A stretch of 52,644 nt of DNA from Clostridium sp. GTDB lineage: Bacteria > Bacillota > Clostridia > Clostridiales > Clostridiaceae. Location of the stretch: contig NZ_JARIDH010000066.1 in NCBI RefSeq assembly GCF_029267215.1, positions 1-52,644 of the forward strand, in the 5' to 3' direction. Within the stretch, counting starts at the first letter, position 1. The number at the start of each line of letters is the position of its first letter. The translations under genes and the position numbers were made by a program. Of the stretch, positions 45,845-52,644 are shown one piece after another. Under the pieces are notes generated by a model. That model saw nothing but the letters and a program-made list of their open reading frames with translations. It was not told where the DNA came from and made no database searches.

Positions 45845-47008
45845 ATGGAATTAAAATCACTTAAATTAGCTTTTATTGATATTTTTAAAAAGAAACCCGA
45901 ATCTTTCTTTTTTTCACCTGGAAGAATAAATTTAATAGGTGAACATATTGACTATAACGGTGGATTTGTATTACCCTGCCCTATTACATTAGGAACTTAT
46001 GCAGCTGTTTCTCTAAGAGAAGATAAAATTTTTAGAGCTTATTCTGTTAACTTTAAAAATATAGGAGTAATAGAATTCTCTTTAAATGATTTAAGCTACA
46101 AAAAAGAAGATAACTGGACAAACTATTTGAAAGGTATTTTAAAGGTACTTTTAAATAAAGGTTATAAAATAGATTGTGGTTTTGACATTGTTGTAAATGG
46201 AAATCTACCAAATGGTGCTGGTCTTTCCTCTTCTGCTTCTCTTGAGATGTTAATAATAAAAATATTAGACACCTTCTCATCTTTAAACATCTCAAAAGTT
46301 GATGGAGCCTTAATAGGAAAAGAAGTTGAAAATACTTATATTGGAGTTAATAGTGGCATAATGGATCAATTTGCTATTTCTTTAGGGGAAAAAGATAATG
46401 CAATACTTTTAGATTGTAATTCACTTTATTATGAGTATATTCCCCTTGAGCTTTACGATAACTCCATAATAATTATGAATACTAATAAAAGACGTGAACT
46501 TTCTGACTCAAAATATAATGAAAGAAGAAAAGAATGTGATGATTCACTTGAAATTTTAAAGAACTACTGCAAAATAGACAATCTTTGTGAACTCACTTCT
46601 TCAGAATTTGAAATTTATAAAGACAAAATAAATGATCCTAATAAAATAAAACGATGTGTACATGCTATAAGTGAAAATGAAAGGGTTAAAAAAGCAGTGG
46701 AATCATTAAAAAACAATGATTTAATCTCCTTTGGAGAATTACTTAATAAATCCCACATTTCACTTAGAGATTATTATAACGTTACAGGAATAGAATTAGA
46801 TACATTAGTAAAAACAGCCTTAGAACAACCTGGTGTTTTGGGAGCTAGAATGACAGGAGCTGGATTTGGTGGATGTGCAATTGCTATAGTTAATAATAAT
46901 TATATTAATTCATTTATAAAAAATGTAGGTGATATTTATAAAAAGACCATTGGTTATGAAGCCTCATTTTATATAGCATCTGTAGGAAATGGACCAAGAA
47001 AACTTTAA
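45845..47008 (+). CDS. galK: galactokinase
   Basis: Phosphorylates galactose at C1, first step of the Leloir route. Seen: the GHMP-family sugar motif GRINLIGEHIDYNGGFVLP near residue 28, the ATP-binding LPNGAGLSSSASLEM near residue 120, SGIMDQFAISLGEK with the catalytic Asp, and the C-terminal MTGAGFGGCAIA. 387 aa is standard. ATG 45845 follows TTAGGAGG. Co-oriented with galT, 62 bp apart. Confidence 0.96.
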   Translation: MELKSLKLAFIDIFKKKPESFFFSPGRINLIGEHIDYNGGFVLPCPITLGTYAAVSLREDKIFRAYSVNFKNIGVIEFSLNDLSYKKEDNWTNYLKGILKVLLNKGYKIDCGFDIVVNGNLPNGAGLSSSASLEMLIIKILDTFSSLNISKVDGALIGKEVENTYIGVNSGIMDQFAISLGEKDNAILLDCNSLYYEYIPLELYDNSIIIMNTNKRRELSDSKYNERRKECDDSLEILKNYCKIDNLCELTSSEFEIYKDKINDPNKIKRCVHAISENERVKKAVESLKNNDLISFGELLNKSHISLRDYYNVTGIELDTLVKTALEQPGVLGARMTGAGFGGCAIAIVNNNYINSFIKNVGDIYKKTIGYEASFYIASVGNGPRKL

Positions 47009-47019
47009 TTTAAGCTAAG

Positions 47020-47049
47020 TAAGCCATCTAAAGGATGGCTAATTTTTAT
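47020..47049 (+). terminator. weak hairpin between galK and galT
   Basis: AGCCATC pairs with GATGGCT around a 4-base loop and is followed by AATTTTT. It lies 15 bases after the galK stop. It could be a leaky terminator that lowers galT expression, or an mRNA end-stabiliser. Confidence 0.5.
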
Positions 47050-47070
47050 AATTTATGAGGGGGATTATAT

Positions 47071-48579
47071 ATGAAAAACTTATATTCATTAATAGATAGA
47101 TTAATTTGTATATCTATAGAAAATACTCTTATTAGTGAAATAGACACAATTTATGTAAGAAATAGGCTTCTAAATCTTTTTAAGGAAAATTCCTATGAAT
47201 ATTGTAATGAAAAACTATCCTTATCTTTAAATGAAACTTTAACTCACTTAATAGAAATAGCCCTAAAAAAAGAGATTATTGATGATACTCTTTGCTCAAA
47301 AGATATATTTTCAAGTAATATTATGGATATTTTTATTCCTTCACCTTCTTCAATTAATAGTAAATTTAGAGAAAACTATTCTATTTCTCCCAAATTAGCT
47401 ACAGATTATTTTTACTCCCTAAGTAAAAATTCAAACTACATAAGAACTGATAGGATTTCAAAAAATGTAAACTTTAAGTCAAATTCTAAATATGGTCTTA
47501 TGGATATTACAATTAATCTCTCCAAACCAGAAAAAGATCCAAAAGAAATTGCCTTAGCTAGAAATTCTATTAAAAGCAATTACCCAAAATGTTTATTATG
47601 TGTTGAAAATGAGGGATATAACGGAACTTTAAACCATCCTGATAGGGCTAATCACAGAATGATAAGATTAGATTTAAATAAAAATAATTGGTTTTTTCAA
47701 TATTCACCTTATGCTTATTATAATGAACACTGTATAATACTATCTGAAAAACATAGCCCTATGAAGATAACTAAAGATACTTTTAAGAATCTTTTAGAAT
47801 TTTCTAAAATGTTTCCTCACTATTTCATAGGTTCAAATGCTGATTTACCTATAGTAGGTGGCTCTATTCTTTCTCATGAACACTATCAAGGAGGTAACTA
47901 CACCTTCCCTATGCACAAAGCTTTAAAGTTATTTGACTTTAAATTAAATTCATTTGAAGATGTTCATTGTGAAGTCATCAACTGGCCACTGTCAACTATA
48001 AGATTAAGAGGAAATAATATAAATTCTTTAGTTGAAGCTTCCAATCTAATTTTGGAAAATTGGAGAAATTATTCAGATGAAGACTTAGAAATTTTAAGTT
48101 TTACTGATAATGAACATCATAATACCATAACACCTATGGTTAGAAGATCTTCTGATAACTTCATAGTAGAACTTTCTCTTAGAAATAATAGAACATCTAA
48201 GGAACATCCACTTGGTATATTCCATCCTCATAGTGAAGTTCATCACATAAAGAAAGAAAATATTGGTCTAATAGAGGTCATGGGACTTGCAGTTCTTCCT
48301 GGACGACTTTTAAATGAATTAGAGGATATAAAAAAATTTATTCTTGGAAATTGTGAAATTAGTAAAGTTAAAGAATATCATCATCCTTGGAGTATTTATC
48401 TAAAAGATAAATTCAAAAAAGAAAATTATTCTTCAATAGACACCTTTATAGAAGATGAACTTTCACTAAAGTTTTCTAAAGTACTAGAACACTGTGGAGT
48501 TTTTAAATTAAATCCTAAAGGTATAGATGGTTTTAAAAAATTTATCGATTATGTAAATGCGGGGCATACTTCAAAATAA
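47071..48579 (+). CDS. galT: galactose-1-phosphate uridylyltransferase, class II
   Basis: Transfers UMP from UDP-glucose to galactose-1-phosphate. Seen: the class II signature [13 protein letters not shown] with the HxH of the HIT-like active site near residue 270, [15 protein letters not shown] and [17 protein letters not shown]. At 502 aa it is the longer Gram-positive class II form, not the 350 aa E. coli type. ATG 47071 follows GAGGGGG. No galE lies within the window. Confidence 0.95.
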   Translation: MKNLYSLIDRLICISIENTLISEIDTIYVRNRLLNLFKENSYEYCNEKLSLSLNETLTHLIEIALKKEIIDDTLCSKDIFSSNIMDIFIPSPSSINSKFRENYSISPKLATDYFYSLSKNSNYIRTDRISKNVNFKSNSKYGLMDITINLSKPEKDPKEIALARNSIKSNYPKCLLCVENEGYNGTLNHPDRANHRMIRLDLNKNNWFFQYSPYAYYNEHCIILSEKHSPMKITKDTFKNLLEFSKMFPHYFIGSNADLPIVGGSILSHEHYQGGNYTFPMHKALKLFDFKLNSFEDVHCEVINWPLSTIRLRGNNINSLVEASNLILENWRNYSDEDLEILSFTDNEHHNTITPMVRRSSDNFIVELSLRNNRTSKEHPLGIFHPHSEVHHIKKENIGLIEVMGLAVLPGRLLNELEDIKKFILGNCEISKVKEYHHPWSIYLKDKFKKENYSSIDTFIEDELSLKFSKVLEHCGVFKLNPKGIDGFKKFIDYVNAGHTSK

Positions 48580-48637
48580 CTTTTTATAAAACTTAAAAAT
48601 GTATTTTTATAATTCCCCTATTTTACTAAGAATTTAT

Positions 48638-48730
48638 AATTATTACTTCGAAAATATCACTAAAGCTTAGAAATTTGCTCATCTTATACTAATCTTAGCT
48701 TTTTAAGGTGATATTTTCTACGTAATAATT
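48638..48730. repeat. extended imperfect hairpin between convergent genes
   Basis: AATTATTAC, GAAAATATCAC and AAGCT on the left pair with AGCTT, GTGATATTTTC and GTAATAATT on the right, separated by small symmetric internal loops, around a 30-base centre. The stem spans about 93 bases. It lies between galT and the nucleoside kinase gene. It may be a shared 3' end, a small RNA or a miniature element remnant. The rest of 48580-48847 shows no coding sequence. Confidence 0.5.
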
Positions 48731-48847
48731 TAATTATAAAGATCATTTATTCTCTTTATATTGTTTGTAAGTTTTATTATTATCTTTTTATAAAACTACT
48801 TTATAATTTTAATAGTAGTCTTAAAAAATATAAATATAATATTATTT

Positions 48848-50503
48848 CTAATATTTATAAAAACAACTGCCTCCAACAAATTCTCTTAATATAGAATTCT
48901 TAGGTACTTTATTTACATCTAAATCCACAAAGAATTTTAGTGAATTTATTATTCTTTTAGCTTCATAATAAACCTCACTATCTTCTTTTATTTTTTCTAA
49001 TTCTTTTAAAGCATATTTTTTTAATACAGAGAGTTCATATACTAAAGTTGAATTAAACATAGCATCTGCCTCTTCTTGATATATAAATATATTTTCCTCT
49101 TCCCCTCTTTTTATAGAACTCCACATAGATAAAGTTTGTTCTGCACCATATCCTCTTGACAAAGAATCTCTTACTATTCTTCTAACCTTTCTAACATCAG
49201 TTGTAGGTATTCTATTATGATTGTCTATATTAAGCTGAGTTAATGCAGAAATATATATTTTAAACTTATTTTTTGATGGTATGCTTTCTGTAAGCTTAGG
49301 ATTTAACCCATGTATCCCTTCTATAACAAGTATTCCATTTTCCGGTAAATTAATTTTATTTCCAACCCATTCTCTAACTCCAGTTTTAAAATTATAAGAG
49401 GGTATTTCAACTTCGTAACCCTTTAGTATTGAATTTAAATGACTATTAAATAAGTCTAAATCTAAGGCATTTATTGACTCAAAATCAGGTTTACCCTCTT
49501 CATCTAAAGGAGTATGAGTTCTATCTACAAAATAATCATCTAAGGATATTCCTATTGGCAAATATCCATTTACCCTAAGCTGCACTCCTAATCTTTTAGA
49601 AAAAGTTGTTTTTCCAGAAGATGATGGTCCAGAAACCAATACTACTTTTATATCTTTTCTATCAGCTATCATATCAGCTATATTTGCTATTTTCTTTTCA
49701 TGTAAAGCTTCTGATATTCTTACAATCTCAAAGTCTTTATCATTTGACAATTTATAATCTAAAGATCCAACATCAGGAGTTCCTATAATATTTAGCCACT
49801 TTTCATTTTCTCTAAACACATTAAAAAGCTTTTTTTGTTCCTTAAACTTTGGTACTATAGTTGGATTTTTATGACTTGGTACCATTAAAACAAAGCCATG
49901 ATTATAAAATAAAAGATCAAAATATTTTAATACACCCGTTGAATAAGCCATATCACCATAAAAATAATCATATCTATCTTCTAATTTATAAAGATTAACC
50001 CATTCACTCTCTACCCGTTTAAGTAACTCAACCTTATCACTCATTCCATACTTTTTAAAAATATCTATGGCTTTTTCTTTTTTCATCTTAACTTTTTCTA
50101 TTTTAATATTTTTATTTATTATTTCTTGCATTTTTTTCTTTATATTTTTTATGTCCTCTTCATTTAATGCTTTTTCCTTGTGAACTTCTCCAAATATACC
50201 TTTACTTATTGAATGTTCTATAACTATTCTAGCATCACAAAACAAATCTAAAACAGCCTTTATAAATACAAATTGAAGAGTTCTACTATATGCTATTTTT
50301 CCTAAAGGATTGCTTATATTTATAAAATCAATTTCCCCATCTTCCTTTATATAATCCATAAACTCATAATACTTTCCATTTTGTTTTACTAAAGTTATTG
50401 GGATCTTTGAATCTATATAATCTTCTTTAAGTAAATTAAAAAATTTTTCTCCCTCATTGATTATTTTTTCTTCTCCATAAACTTTTATCTTAAATCTTTT
50501 CAT
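48848..50503 (-). CDS. P-loop nucleoside (uridine-like) kinase with TGS/ThrRS-like N-terminus
   Basis: A roughly 551 aa protein. Seen: an N-terminal part of about 230 residues resembling the TGS and second additional domains of threonyl-tRNA synthetase, and a C-terminal uridine-kinase fold with Walker A GPSSSGKTTFSKRL near residue 285, GISLDDYFVDRTHTP and IEGIHGLNPKL. The family is annotated as nucleoside kinase; the role of the N-terminal part is unknown. The frame opens at 50527, but ATG 50503 follows GGTGG and gives the family start MKRFKIKVYGEE. It stands alone. Confidence 0.82.
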   Translation of the reverse strand: MKRFKIKVYGEEKIINEGEKFFNLLKEDYIDSKIPITLVKQNGKYYEFMDYIKEDGEIDFINISNPLGKIAYSRTLQFVFIKAVLDLFCDARIVIEHSISKGIFGEVHKEKALNEEDIKNIKKKMQEIINKNIKIEKVKMKKEKAIDIFKKYGMSDKVELLKRVESEWVNLYKLEDRYDYFYGDMAYSTGVLKYFDLLFYNHGFVLMVPSHKNPTIVPKFKEQKKLFNVFRENEKWLNIIGTPDVGSLDYKLSNDKDFEIVRISEALHEKKIANIADMIADRKDIKVVLVSGPSSSGKTTFSKRLGVQLRVNGYLPIGISLDDYFVDRTHTPLDEEGKPDFESINALDLDLFNSHLNSILKGYEVEIPSYNFKTGVREWVGNKINLPENGILVIEGIHGLNPKLTESIPSKNKFKIYISALTQLNIDNHNRIPTTDVRKVRRIVRDSLSRGYGAEQTLSMWSSIKRGEEENIFIYQEEADAMFNSTLVYELSVLKKYALKELEKIKEDSEVYYEAKRIINSLKFFVDLDVNKVPKNSILREFVGGSCFYKY

Positions 50504-50582
50504 AAACCACCATTCCTCTCTACTCATAATCCCACTTTATTGTTATTATACACTCAAAAACATAAAAAAGTTATTTGTTTTT

Positions 50583-50612
50583 GAATAAAGATAGCTTAAA
50601 TTTGTTACCCTA
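50583..50612 (+). promoter_or_regulatory. possible forespore sigma-G-like promoter of the DUF421 gene
   Basis: GAATAA, 17 bases, then TACCCTA, resembling the sigma-G pattern gnATRn-N17/18-cAtnnTA at most of the fixed positions. It lies 22 bp before the ATG. The match is partial and no housekeeping alternative was clear. Confidence 0.3.
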
Positions 50613-50634
50613 AAGTACTAAAGGAGGTATTATA

Positions 50635-51333
50635 ATGCTAGTAATATTTATAAGAACACTTCTCTTATATTTTTTAGTTATATTAAGTATTAGACTTATG
50701 GGGAAACGGCAAGTTGGTGAACTTCAACCTTACGAACTTGTTATAACTCTTATGATTTCTGATCTTGCTTCCTTACCTATGCAAGATACTAGACTTCCCC
50801 TTTTACTTGGAGTTATTCCAATAGTCACTCTTTTATTTTTAAAGATGCTTTTATCTGAATTTCAACAAAGAAGTCCTTTATTTGAAAGGATTTTAGATGG
50901 TTCTCCCTCAATAATTATAAGTCACGGAAAACTTAATTTAAGTATAATGAAAAAACAAAGGTTAACAATAAACGATATTTTAGAAGGACTTAGAAGTTCA
51001 GGATACCTAGATATTAGTGAAATACAGTATGCGGTAATCGAAAATAATGGAACAATTTCTGTTATTCCTAAAAGTCATTGTAATACAATAAAAAAAGAGG
51101 ATTTAAATATATTTAATCCTGAAGCCAAAATTCCAATAGTATTATATATAGATGGTTATTTGAATAAAAGAGCCTTAGATACATTAAAACTAGACGAAGC
51201 ATGGCTTGAAAACAAGCTAAAAAAATTAAACGCCCCTCCTAAAGAAGAAATATACCTTATCATGTTAGATTCAAAAAACAATATATTTATACAGGAAAAA
51301 GATGAAGATAGCATAGAGGATACCTTATTATGA
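50635..51333 (+). CDS. DUF421 (YetF/YdfR/YrbG-like) membrane protein
   Basis: A 232 aa protein with three N-terminal helices (about 1-22, 35-50, 58-75) and two soluble DUF421 domains. Seen: LRLMGKRQ-like SIRLMGKRQVGELQPYELVI, and LPLLLGVIPIVTLLFLKMLL. Homologues are found in spore-forming Firmicutes, and some (YetF, 2Duf) affect spore membrane and heat resistance. A sporulation role here is inference. ATG 50635 follows GGAGG. It overlaps the next gene by 4 bp. Confidence 0.82.
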   Translation: MLVIFIRTLLLYFLVILSIRLMGKRQVGELQPYELVITLMISDLASLPMQDTRLPLLLGVIPIVTLLFLKMLLSEFQQRSPLFERILDGSPSIIISHGKLNLSIMKKQRLTINDILEGLRSSGYLDISEIQYAVIENNGTISVIPKSHCNTIKKEDLNIFNPEAKIPIVLYIDGYLNKRALDTLKLDEAWLENKLKKLNAPPKEEIYLIMLDSKNNIFIQEKDEDSIEDTLL

Positions 51334-51728
51334 AAAACTTATTAATATCAGCAATAATATTCTTCTTTATTTTAGGGTCAGCTATTTTTTTGCATACTAA
51401 ATTAATCACTATCTGTGATACTGCATTATTAATAAGTGATAAAATAGAAACTTCATTAAGTTCTGAAGATTTTGAGGAAGCCTACAATGAATCTATTTCA
51501 CTATATTCTTTAATAAATGATAAATACACTTTAATTTCTCTTTATATAAATCATGAAGAAATTGATTTTTTAAATACTGAGGTTTTAGAACTTAGTCAAT
51601 TTACAAAAACAAAAAATCCTTCTGATGCCTTGGCATCTCTTCATACTGTAAAGAGTTCCCTGGTTCACTTAAAAGAAATCGAAAAGTTAAATATAGGAAA
51701 TATTTTATTTTCTAACTTAAAAATATAA
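51330..51728 (+). CDS. DUF4363-family small membrane-anchored protein
   Basis: A 132 aa protein with one N-terminal helix (about 4-25) and an all-helical exterior part (LSSEDFEEAYNESISLYSLI). Its ATG overlaps the stop of the DUF421 gene (ATGA), a sign of translational coupling. DUF4363 next to DUF421 is common in clostridia, which supports the assignment. The function is unknown. Confidence 0.75.
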   Translation: MKNLLISAIIFFFILGSAIFLHTKLITICDTALLISDKIETSLSSEDFEEAYNESISLYSLINDKYTLISLYINHEEIDFLNTEVLELSQFTKTKNPSDALASLHTVKSSLVHLKEIEKLNIGNILFSNLKI

Positions 51729-51759
51729 TTTTATTGTGGAATTTATACTAATTTTAGTT

Positions 51760-51808
51760 TATAATGTTATTGTAAGGACAAAAGTCCCACATGGACTTTT
51801 TATGTCCC
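51760..51808 (+). promoter_or_regulatory. fba promoter region with CggR-like half-site
   Basis: TATAAT (51760-51765) is followed by an inverted repeat, GGACAAAAGTCC and GGACTTTTTATGTCC (51776-51807). The half GGACTTTTTATGTCC nearly equals GGACTTTGAATGTCC of the cggR operator and fits GGAC-N6-TGTC. It lies just downstream of the -10, the same arrangement as at cggR. The second GGAC is offset by 17 rather than 20 bp. The same sequence could form an RNA hairpin, so weak termination of the preceding unit is also possible. Confidence 0.5.
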
Positions 51809-51859
51809 TATATATTTTAAATAAAAATTAATGTAAGATTTTGAAAGGTGGTAAACAAA

Positions 51860-52644
51860 ATGGCATTAGTTAACACAAGAGAAATGTTAAATAAAGCAAG
51901 AGAAGAAAAATATGCTGTTGGTCAATTCAACATAAACAACTTAGAATGGACAAAAGCTATATTATTAACTGCTCAAGAAAACAACTCACCAGTTATATTA
52001 GGAGTATCAGAAGGTGCTGCTAAATACATGTGTGGATTCAAAACAGTAGTTGGAATGGTTAATGGAATGTTAGAAGAATTAAAAATAACTGTTCCTGTAG
52101 CATTACACTTAGATCACGGTAGCTACCAAGGAGCTTTAGATGCTATGGCTGCTGGTTTCTCATCAGTAATGTTTGATGGATCACACTACTCAATCGATGA
52201 AAACATAACTAAAACTACAGAAATAATAAACTTAGCTACTGCTAAAAACATATCAGTTGAAGCAGAAGTTGGTTCAATCGGTGGAGAAGAAGATGGTGTT
52301 GTTGGAGCTGGAGAAATCGCAGATCCTTCAGAATGTAAATCAATAGCTGATTTAGGAGTTACTATGTTAGCTGCTGGTATCGGAAACATCCACGGAAAAT
52401 ACCCTGCAAACTGGGCTGGATTAAACTTTGAAGCTTTAGCTAACATCAAAGCAGCTACAGGAGATATGCCATTAGTATTACACGGTGGTACTGGAATCCC
52501 TTCAGATATGATAGAAAAAGCTATATCATTAGGAGTATCAAAAATAAATGTTAATACTGAGTGTCAATTATCATTTGCTGAAGCTACTCGTAAATATATA
52601 GAAGCTGGAAAAGACTTAGAAGGAAAAGGATTTGACCCAAGAAA
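51860..52644 (+). CDS. fba: fructose-bisphosphate aldolase, class II (5' part; runs off the window)
   Basis: Zinc-dependent aldolase that splits fructose-1,6-bisphosphate. The first 261 codons are present and open, with no stop before the edge. Seen: ATG 51860 after AAAGGTGG, GQFNINNLEW, the metal and catalytic site HLDHGS (Asp85, His86), EAEVGSIGGEEDGV, the zinc ligands in NIHGKYP and LHGGTGIP, and the phosphate loop KINVNTE. Codon use (GGA, AAC, TTC, AGA, GTA) is more biased than in neighbours and looks like that of gap, as expected for highly expressed genes. Confidence 0.95.
   Translation, partial: MALVNTREMLNKAREEKYAVGQFNINNLEWTKAILLTAQENNSPVILGVSEGAAKYMCGFKTVVGMVNGMLEELKITVPVALHLDHGSYQGALDAMAAGFSSVMFDGSHYSIDENITKTTEIINLATAKNISVEAEVGSIGGEEDGVVGAGEIADPSECKSIADLGVTMLAAGIGNIHGKYPANWAGLNFEALANIKAATGDMPLVLHGGTGIPSDMIEKAISLGVSKINVNTECQLSFAEATRKYIEAGKDLEGKGFDPR

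Noticed and set aside
51776-51807. The inverted repeat before fba as a plain intrinsic terminator of the DUF4363 gene
   Set aside because: It starts after a good -10 and its T's lie inside the arm rather than after it. An operator explains it better, though dual use is possible.

Overview
The window is AT-rich Firmicute DNA (roughly 28% GC by eye). Codon use, purine-rich ribosome binding sites, UUG/GUG starts and gene content all fit Clostridium perfringens or a very close relative. The species call rests on recognised proteins and gene order, not on a database search. It looks like core chromosome: no rRNA, tRNA, insertion sequence, prophage or CRISPR array was seen. Most of the genes lie on the minus strand.

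Layout. 70-3802: glycolytic gap gene with its regulator cggR, then rpoN (sigma-54). 3982-6466: an alpha-ribazole salvage pair (cblS, cblT) and a BMP-type lipoprotein. 6573-11717: DegV, TrmL, a VanW/G5 protein, a SleM-like GH25 muramidase and Ddl. 11830-14184: an orphan membrane histidine kinase. 14377-17651: an EamA transporter, then queG-plsC-nth. 17890-19640: cysK-cysE behind a cysteine T-box. 19668-21140: a soluble MgtE-N/CBS protein behind an attenuator-like leader. 21226-23425: an amino-acid ABC transporter. 23547-26451: small membrane and lipid genes, including a lipid kinase and pssA. 26522-31952: a rubrerythrin and the prkA-yhbH-spoVR sporulation-associated cluster. 32064-33842: recQ. 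34124-36560: a TPP-riboswitch-controlled thiD-thiM-thiE operon. 36605-44500: an Opp-type ABC importer with a GH1 beta-glucosidase and two cre-like sites. 44618-48579: galM and, divergently, galK-galT. 48848-51728: a P-loop nucleoside kinase and a DUF421/DUF4363 pair. 51860-end: the start of fba.

Points of most interest. (1) gap carries an in-frame TGA at codon 287, and the rest of the conserved protein (45 residues) continues in the same frame beyond it. That is either a true nonsense mutation in a central enzyme or a base error. (2) The MgtE-N/CBS gene has a leader with a promoter, a 35-codon ORF with an acidic, Pro-containing N-terminus, and mutually exclusive antiterminator and terminator stems. 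It is a candidate undescribed attenuator, possibly magnesium-linked. (3) A CggR-type operator lies before cggR, and a matching half-site lies before fba, so the two glycolytic loci at the ends of the window may share a regulator.

Several starts were moved from the longest open frame to codons with properly spaced ribosome binding sites (rpoN, BMP protein, cysE, 23547 lipoprotein, pssA, prkA, recQ, GH1, 40005 membrane protein, nucleoside kinase).
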